Position numbers and translations under genes: made by a program
Part shown: positions 57,423 through 64,000 of the stretch, one piece after another
Layout: every line of letters begins with the position of its first letter
Position numbering within the stretch: the stretch's first letter is position 1
NCBI GenBank assembly: GCA_030407005.1
Contig: JAUDYN010000005.1
Span: 434,001 to 498,000 of the forward strand
Direction: 5' to 3'
Length of the DNA stretch: 64,000 nucleotides
From: Desarmillaria ectypa
Taxonomy: Eukaryota > Basidiomycota > Agaricomycetes > Agaricales > Physalacriaceae
The notes under the pieces: generated by a model
The model's database searches: none
The model's input: only the letters and a program-made list of their open reading frames with translations
Told to the model about the DNA's origin: nothing

Positions 57423-58320
57423 GGTACTATTGATGGTGAGAAATTCATCCCATGGTTGAATCTCAGTATTTACATCATATTCAGAAAAGATATACCAACA
57501 CTAAGTTATGAAACTAGGCTTCAGTAACTATAAGCACCCTGTATTCCCCTCATATATCAAATTCTCACCAGCCCTCTCTCAGCTCTCATGGGATCTGTAT
57601 GTGTCTCCATTATGTTGGTGTCAGCTTTGATTGCTCATTTTGACTTGGCAGGTCTCTAGTTTCTCCAAGAGTGACTTGTTTACCCAAAAAGATGTTTGTG
57701 ATCTACTGTGGTTTTAACTACTTGAGTTAACATATTTTTCAGCTTTGCAACATCTTCCAAATCCACCCAGATATGCTCTGCAATACCTATGAACTCCTTG
57801 AATATCCCTGCGATATTCAGCCTATGGTCTTGTCTTCCTAACCTAAAAGCAGCCCAGGTTTGGATGACAATGACTCTGATGTTGAGTCATATAAAAGCTT
57901 CATAGTAGCATTCCAGATCAGCATGAGCAAGCTGAATAAGATGGATAAAGCTGTACATTATACTCTTCAGGATTTCACATAGCCTTACCCCACCTTCTTT
58001 CCAATAGTATGCATAGAAGAAGAAAGAGGGTTTGGCAGCCCTTGGTGAATAGAAGCATATTAACTGTATAGGCAGCAATAACCATAAAAATATTCAAGAT
58101 GATATTCTCTGAGAAATCATGCATGTTCTTAAACTAAAGTTGAGGAAAGACTCATCACAATCATGGACATAACATCTGATAGTGCAGCTGGATACAGCTG
58201 GAGTGAATGGAATACATAGGGCTCCTGGTGGCAGTACCATCTCATTCCTCTTCCAGAAGAGTACTGAAGGAGCCAGCTCAGATAGTCCTAGTTTTGAGGT
58301 CTGATGTGTTGCATTATGGA
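57423..58320 (+). pseudogene. RDH54 duplicate, right part (heavily mutated) and 3' flank
   Basis: Continues the RDH54 match at 41392 and runs to about 42264, then joins to sequence like 42917 at the shared word GAGGT. Differences are many and almost all C-to-T or G-to-A, mostly but not only at CpG (for example TCCCGCGGTTGGAT to TCCCATGGTTGAAT). Stops disrupt the helicase C-terminal frame. Positions 40830-41391 of the gene are absent and the copia element is in their place. Confidence 0.88.
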
Positions 58321-58540
58321 TATTTCTTTCAATAGCAATTATATAGTATAGATATGCTTATAGCAGTGCTTCATTATATATAATAACAATGCCTTATATA
58401 TGAAATGATATAACCAATTAAGATACTCATATCTTTTCAACACTAGTACTATTAGTTATGAGATGTAGTACATTCTCCAATGCATCGAGGGTGTAGTACT
58501 CATAATTATTGCTTGTGAAATTGCCTGTGGCAGTGATATT
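58300..58540. repeat. Mutated copy of 42917-43140
   Basis: Aligns by eye with 42917-43140: both contain GTCTGATGTGTTGCAT, GAAATGATATAA and CCAATGCATCGAGGGTGTA. C-to-T and G-to-A changes again predominate in this copy. Confidence 0.85.
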
Positions 58541-58699
58541 ATTAACATCTGTACCTAAGATGCTCTGACTTCCTCCAAGGCTATAGTAGCATAAGATGGG
58601 ATCTGGATGAAGATTAGTCCCCTTATATGATATAGCCTCAGTTCATTCTGTTGGGTAGTGGATCTTATGGAGGACATTGGAGATTTTATTTTACATCAG

Positions 58700-59510
58700 G
58701 GGTTTCTGGCTGGTAGACAAATTCATCAATACTACTGCTAGCATTGTGAGCAATAAAATCCTATTTAAATAAATAAATATTCTTCAAACAATAGAAACAA
58801 GCTAATAAGTGATTAGGCAAATGATAGAATGGTCTGTTCAAGATGAAATAGTTGCTTCTATAAGTATTGATAGGTACTTTAAGAAGAACTGAGCACCTAC
58901 TGATTCTATATACTATGGACCATAGGAATACCCATATTTTTCCAGCACTGACAACTACTTTGAATAGAATGACTGAAGACTTTTTAGAGGCAGGCAGTAC
59001 CTTCAGTAAATCCTGAAGAGTAGCAGACTGAGGGTGGACAATACCAGTGCCAACAAGAAAACAGAAAGATGATCACATACTCATTTTCACTCACTGAAAA
59101 GTGGCATAAACATTTTTTATACATGTGAAACTAGTATTTCCAAGTCTCAGAGTGATAGGATAAGAAATGAAAAAGATATAATATCAAATAAAAGTTACTC
59201 TTCTAGTTATTTAGTATAACATACAGGACTGAGATTTCACATGTTAGCCAATTATACTTGCTGCATTGGCAATTAACATCCATCTTAGATGAATATGATG
59301 ATTATAAACCTATTCACCAGATGAGTCAGCCCCAGAATAGAATTTCACTGGGGGTGTTATATGTTCAACTGAATAGCATGATCTAATTCTGTGATGGGAA
59401 GATGGTCAACCATTGCAAGAAAATAATGAAAGTATATGATGATTGACATCTTGAGATACTGCAATATGTGAATACTTGGGTTTAGACATAGTTTACACAA
59501 GGATAATCAT
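58700..59510 (-). pseudogene. Mutated copy of membrane-gene 5' end and promoter
   Basis: Matches 30866-31290: TGAGCAATAAAATCCTATTT against TGAGCAATAAGAGTCTATTT, then CTTTAAGAAGAACTGAGCAC, then TTAACATCCATCTTAGATGA and GGGAAGATGGTC. The former start codon is changed (ATG to ATA on the minus strand). About 350 bases at 58915-59260 interrupt the match and are of unknown origin. Confidence 0.8.
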
Positions 59511-60000
59511 CGAGTGAGTACCCACATACTGATGCTCACTCTCTCCACTCATGTGTCTCCACCTCTCAGGCCAAAAGTGAGACATAAATCCTCTCCATCT
59601 TTCACATTAGCAAGGCCACAAGCAAAAAGGACAATATGTGTGAATTGTTGCTATACCAATGCTTCTCACATTCTCCTCACTCTCCACCTAACTCAGGTTG
59701 CAAGCAAGTCTATATTTCCTCCACCTTTGAGGCCACAAGTGAGGAGAATATAAGTGAGTTAAACTTCTGCTTTTATCTTGACAGCATTTGGTAACTCTCA
59801 CCAGACAGATTGCAAGCAGAGTCAGAGCATATTTGATTTAGTGAAGACACCTGGTGAGCAGAGGAAAATAGAGAGACCAGCCTCTCTCTATTGCACCCTC
59901 ACTGTCTTGCCAGATATAATCTAATGTTCTCTTTCTGTTGCTTAGTTCTCATTGTCTTGGTAGTTTACATCTTTACTTGAATATTGCTCATATTCTATCT
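59511..60000. other. CpG-free stretch before the gag-like relic
   Basis: I find no CG dinucleotide between 59521 and 60120. The segment contains related phrases such as CTCACTCTCTCCACTCATG and CTCACTCTCCACC and may be the leader of the following retroelement. Confidence 0.4.
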
Positions 60001-60017
60001 TTAAAAACTCAATTTGA

Positions 60018-60815
60018 CATGTCTCATGGCTCCCCAGCAGATGGACAAACTGCTCAACAGACCAACAGACAGTCATAGAGACCATAGGAGGAGAACAGGA
60101 GAGAAGACTCTCATGCAGAGATTCGAGCCACTGCCCAATGAGAACTACAGCAATATGTCCAACAGTTCATTGATGAGACTATCAGCAAGGGTGTGGCTGC
60201 AGCCCAAATCGCTCTGCACCTTCACCAAGTCTGCACCCACCATAGATTCCTGGATGACCCTGCACAACTCGAACCTTGGCTTGCACAACTTGACTCCCAT
60301 AAGAGACAAGTCACTGAGGTGGCAGCTCAAGGTTATTGTATTCAAGAATCTGACAGTGAGAGCAAGAACCTTGCAGGAGAGGCTTACAGATGAGATGGCT
60401 ATTACAATGGATAGCAAAACAGTAGGGAGCATCCATATTAGAGAAAGAGACAGTCATTCTCTCTTAGTCAAGACTGAGGATATCTCAGCAGTGGGAGATG
60501 ATGAGATCAGACCTCTTATTCCTACACTCAGAGCTTGTCCAGCTCTGAAGAGAACTCTGATAGACAGAATGAAGATCACACCAACAGACATCCAGAACTT
60601 GACCACAGCTTGCTTGGCTAGAAAGTTGAACATATTCTCACTGATGCTATACTCTTCAAAGAACACAGATATATTCAGAAGCAACTTGAAAACTATTCTC
60701 AAAATCTCAGGGAAGCCTTCCACATCCTCTCCAACATATTCAACAAACCTACATTTACAGATACTGTGTTATGATTTTTCTATTATCTTATCTTATCAAG
60801 AGTCATATTCATGAC
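60018..60815 (+). mobile_element. Retroelement gag-like relic 1
   Basis: From ATGTCTCATGG at 60018 a frame with stops reads MSHGSPADGQTAQQTNRQS, then AAAQIALHLHQVCTHHRFLD and DPAQLEPWLAQLDSHKRQV (60195-60330), and later AILFKEHRYIQKQLENYSQN. The helical, Gln/His-rich, zinc-free layout resembles the gag N terminus of basidiomycete LTR elements. The longest open frame here (60014-60814) is in a different register and is probably an accident of low CpG and lost stops. No polymerase follows it in the window. Confidence 0.5.
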
Positions 60816-62790
60816 ACATCCATCTAATCCATTGTAGTTCTCACTTCATATCAACCTACTCACCAACAATAACCCCAGACTCCCACAGAATGCTACACCC
60901 ATTCATTCCTATTAAACTATGATCTATCTGACTCCACACCATCCTCTCCTGAACTGGACTATTTCCTCATGGACTAAAGCATTTCACCTAATAATACTTA
61001 CCATATTTTCAGTATATAAGTAGAGTAAACCTCACAGTTATACTCTATCTTTTGACTAAATTACATTCATAAACCTCTTGCTGCATCAGACCAAAGACCA
61101 GGCCTAACTCTCTATACAGGTGATTGTTCGAATGTGTAACAGCCTAAGAGAACAGCTTATGTCCCAAGTCATGTGTCTAAGATGAATCATAACATTAGTC
61201 AAAAGATACCCATCCCGCTTCTTCAAACACTAGCCATGAAGAAGCATCTATGACCAACAATAACCAAAACAATCAACACACTATCACTCTCAGCACTGCC
61301 ATCGGAAGTGCCACACTCCTAATACTTCTTACCACTTTTCTCATACTAACATATGAAGAAGAAGCATGCATACTTCTTCACTATGAAAGATGACAGTGAA
61401 CATCAACAATTCCCCCCTGCCTGCCCTGACACTCTGACCATGTCCTTCCCAGGAGGATACTCCTCGCTGATATGCTGTCTATGCATTCACACCTAGATTT
61501 TGCGATTTTGTAACAATACTATTGCACATCTATCCTATACTAGTGATACATAGAGGATTATAGCTGAGGCTTCAAGCTGATAGTTAAAAGCAGTAAGCAA
61601 CTGGTAGAGCCAGGACTTAGATGCAACACTATTAGTGGGTTAAATCTACTAGCCGGCCAGACTAGTAACTTGAATGCTAGCAGGACTAAGTGAAATACAG
61701 CCACTAGCAAATAAAGGATGCTACTAGCACACAAAAACCAGGAGCAGAGTACACAGATCTCATCAAGTTCTATCACTAGCAGCCCAGACTGGGCATAAAC
61801 GCCTAAGTCAGGATAACTAGTCACATGGCAATCTTGAAACAGGACTTAGAAATAAATTAGGAATAGATTAACCTTGAGCCCAGATCTGACTATTTCGATA
61901 TAGATCTCTTATGATCGATGCTAGTAGAGCCAGACTGCACCCTTGATCATGATTGGATAGCTGTTACAGGCACCAATATCTGGATATTCATATAACCGCG
62001 TTACTAGGGCATGTAGTTGTGCCAAGGGTGCAGAAAGACCAACTGTGGAGTCTCTAGACCGAATATTTGAAAAGAAAACAGACTAGACCGACTATTGTGT
62101 GATTATTCACCATTATTCGTGACTAGCCAAGAAATCCTTACCAATATACCCTATACCCAGATGATATTTATAGTTCTGCCTCAGTAGTATATAAGTAGTG
62201 GGATGGGCGCTTGTGCAAAGAAGGCAAGCCATCCCCGCAGTTGAGCCCTCACTGGTAGTAACTGGTGTCCCCAATTAAAGGCTTTTGTGCTTAACCTCGA
62301 TGAAGTGATTAATAGTTGCTAAGTCACCCATAGAATTGCATTGAATTGAAGTCCATTAGAGTCACTATTGTGTCCTGCAAAGGTCCGGAGTGTTTTGAAG
62401 TTAGTTCGAGCAAAGTTCTCAGAGTTATAGTTTATTCTTAGGCCAAGAGTGCCACTAGTTAGCCAAGAGTGTGGCTAGTCAAGTGTTTATCACTTGTAGG
62501 AAGCAGTATAGGGCCAAGAGCACCATCAGCCTGAAGCCATTTCAGTCAGAATGAGCGCAGTAGCTCAAACCAAGTCACTCTTATCCAATTGTGTCTTACC
62601 CACCCCACTAGTATGAGTAGTACTTTGTATAAACTCACTAGTAACAAATAAAACATCTTTAAGACAATTGTACTTAATTATTGAAGTCTGCAGAGTGCTT
62701 CCATCGTACTCGAAACCGCCTGAATTCAATATTAGTGATTAAGTGTAGAGTAGTAAGAGGTTTAGTGTGATTGGTGTTTATTGCCATTCT
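60816..62790. mobile_element. Retroelement-derived non-coding DNA, CTAG-rich
   Basis: No gene. The tetramer CTAG is strikingly common: I count seven between about 61648 and 61820, and more at 62040-62130 and 62455-62640. GCCAAGAG occurs three times (about 62443, 62463 and 62513). The segment precedes a gag-like frame, so LTR and leader of an LTR element are likely, but I cannot define the ends. Confidence 0.4.
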
Positions 62791-62829
62791 CTAATTTTTT
62801 TGTCACTCGCTGTTACCAAGCACATCACC

Positions 62830-64000
62830 GCAAGATTGAGAGAATAAGAAGAAGTATCACTCATTTGCCTCTGGGTCCACTTCACAGGCCCAAATCCCTC
62901 TGCCTCCTCCATTGAGGATGCACATGAAGCCCTGATGAGGGCAAGAATTGTCACCCTCCAGCTGGAATGACCTGCCTCCTCCTCAGCTGAGGAATATGTG
63001 AGGAACATACAGGCTACATTCGAGAACCCCCTGCCTTCATACTCCATCCTCTCTCATCCCTCTACCCCAATCTCCTCTCTTCGATCCCATAACTGGAGAA
63101 TACTTCTATGGTCGAACTCCCCCTTCTCTGAGCTCCGAGGCTCTAATGATTCAGGGATGGATCGAAACTATCCTTATGGACTCTGGTACTGGACAAATCC
63201 AGATGACCCCTGGGGAATGGACTCCTCAAACTCACTCTCTCTCATTGAGCTCTCCAATGACAATGAGGAGCCTGACCCTCTATCTCTGCTAATCCCCACC
63301 AATCCTGACAGCCCCTTCAATCCCAATGGGGCAGACTACAATTGGCCCGACCTCTCTGAGGTCGATAGAGATCTATTTGGCCTCTTCAGAACTGCTGCCT
63401 GGAATCTTTGATATGCTAACATCAAAGAAAGAATACTCTGGACCAAGTCCAGACCCAATATGGATAAGTGGCTGGCACTCAACTGAGGTGATATTATTCA
63501 GGGCACCAATACCAATGCTATTATCTGTGCCTACATTCATGTGAACAGGCACTGAAATCTCTTCCCCACTGCTGCTGGGGACCTACTACCAGGGCTTCAA
63601 CCTTATGATAATGATGAGCAGAGGGAACTGGAATGTTCCCTTTGAAGATTATGGATACTGGAAGCAGACCAGGAGGCAGAGGAGGAGTGAAATGCCCAAC
63701 TTTAAATATGGACACTACAATGGGCTGGACTACTTCCAGCCCCAATATATGAATACTTCTGACTACCCACCAGATACTCTGGTTGCAAGACCATGACCCT
63801 TGCCTGATTCTCCCCCCTATCATCAGGCACATCAACAAGGATACCACCCCTACCAGGGTGGCAGTCTTCTATTCGCAGGCATAGAAGAAGACATGATGAC
63901 AGACACCAACCCTGCAGACCCCACCCCTGCAGAATCTTCCTCAATGCCAAAAACAGCAGAAGAAATTCAGCAGCACATCAGGAAAGTGCTAGCTGAGAAG
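62830..64000 (+). mobile_element. Retroelement gag-like relic 2, runs off window
   Basis: One frame reads SIEDAHEALMRARIVTLQLE, a TGA, then PASSSAEEYVRNIQATFENP, and from 63159 MDRNYPYGLWYWTNPDDPWG to DRDLFGLFRTAAWNL, TGA, YANIKERILWTKSRPNMDKW, TGA. A later segment in another frame gives ADPTPAESSSMPKTAEEIQQ up to the window edge. This helical, acidic, Trp-containing protein looks like a Ty3/gypsy-type gag of mushrooms; stops such as TGA fit CGA-to-TGA changes. The pol part would lie beyond base 64000. Confidence 0.5.

Noticed and set aside
60014..60814. The longest frame there, 266 codons
   Set aside because: Its residues look random, while another register of the same DNA gives a gag-like helical protein. 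Lack of stops is probably accidental.
1..64000. tRNA, rRNA or snRNA genes
   Set aside because: I looked for GGTTCGA-type B boxes with matching arms and for rRNA-like runs and found none that I could support by eye.

Overview
The window reads as nuclear DNA of a filamentous basidiomycete, most likely an Agaricomycete. Genes are broken by many introns of about 45-100 bases with GT..AG ends. Lineage-typical families are present: a FunK1-type kinase, a DUF6534 membrane protein, a HET-like membrane protein, a sesquiterpene synthase of the mushroom type and several basidiomycete-only hypothetical families. No gene is prokaryotic or organellar.

Left part (1 to about 15.8 kb) is mostly housekeeping: an ankyrin-repeat protein cut by the window edge, the mRNA export receptor MEX67 divergent from an RBM18-like RNA-binding protein, a decayed WW-like/membrane gene, two uncharacterised basidiomycete genes, the nucleoporin NUP84/NUP107 and the t-SNARE SEC9.

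The middle part (16-38 kb) mixes accessory and conserved genes: a FunK1 kinase pseudogene, a broken HET-like copy, a DUF6534 membrane protein, two inverted short-chain dehydrogenase genes around a Zn2Cys6 regulator (with a duplicated junction on both sides of the regulator), a divergent pair of intronless genes (a secreted/membrane protein and a HET-like membrane protein), mitochondrial QRI7 and an XPG-nuclease relic.

From 37.6 to 50.4 kb lie the recombination helicase RDH54/RAD54B, a probable solo LTR with short tandem repeats, and a small terpenoid locus (sesquiterpene synthase plus cytochrome P450, with a second P450 fragment nearby).

The right part (about 52.4-64 kb) is a transposon graveyard. 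A Ty1/copia element with 50-bp terminal repeats sits inside a partial duplicate of RDH54. To its right are heavily C-to-T and G-to-A mutated copies of sequence found at 41.4-42.3, 42.9-43.1 and 30.9-31.3 kb, then gag-like relics. CpG is almost absent over long stretches here but common to the left, so the window crosses a boundary between normal gene-bearing DNA and DNA with a history of cytosine methylation and deamination or RIP. The left half of the RDH54 duplicate is nearly unmutated and the right half heavily mutated, which places that boundary at the transposon.
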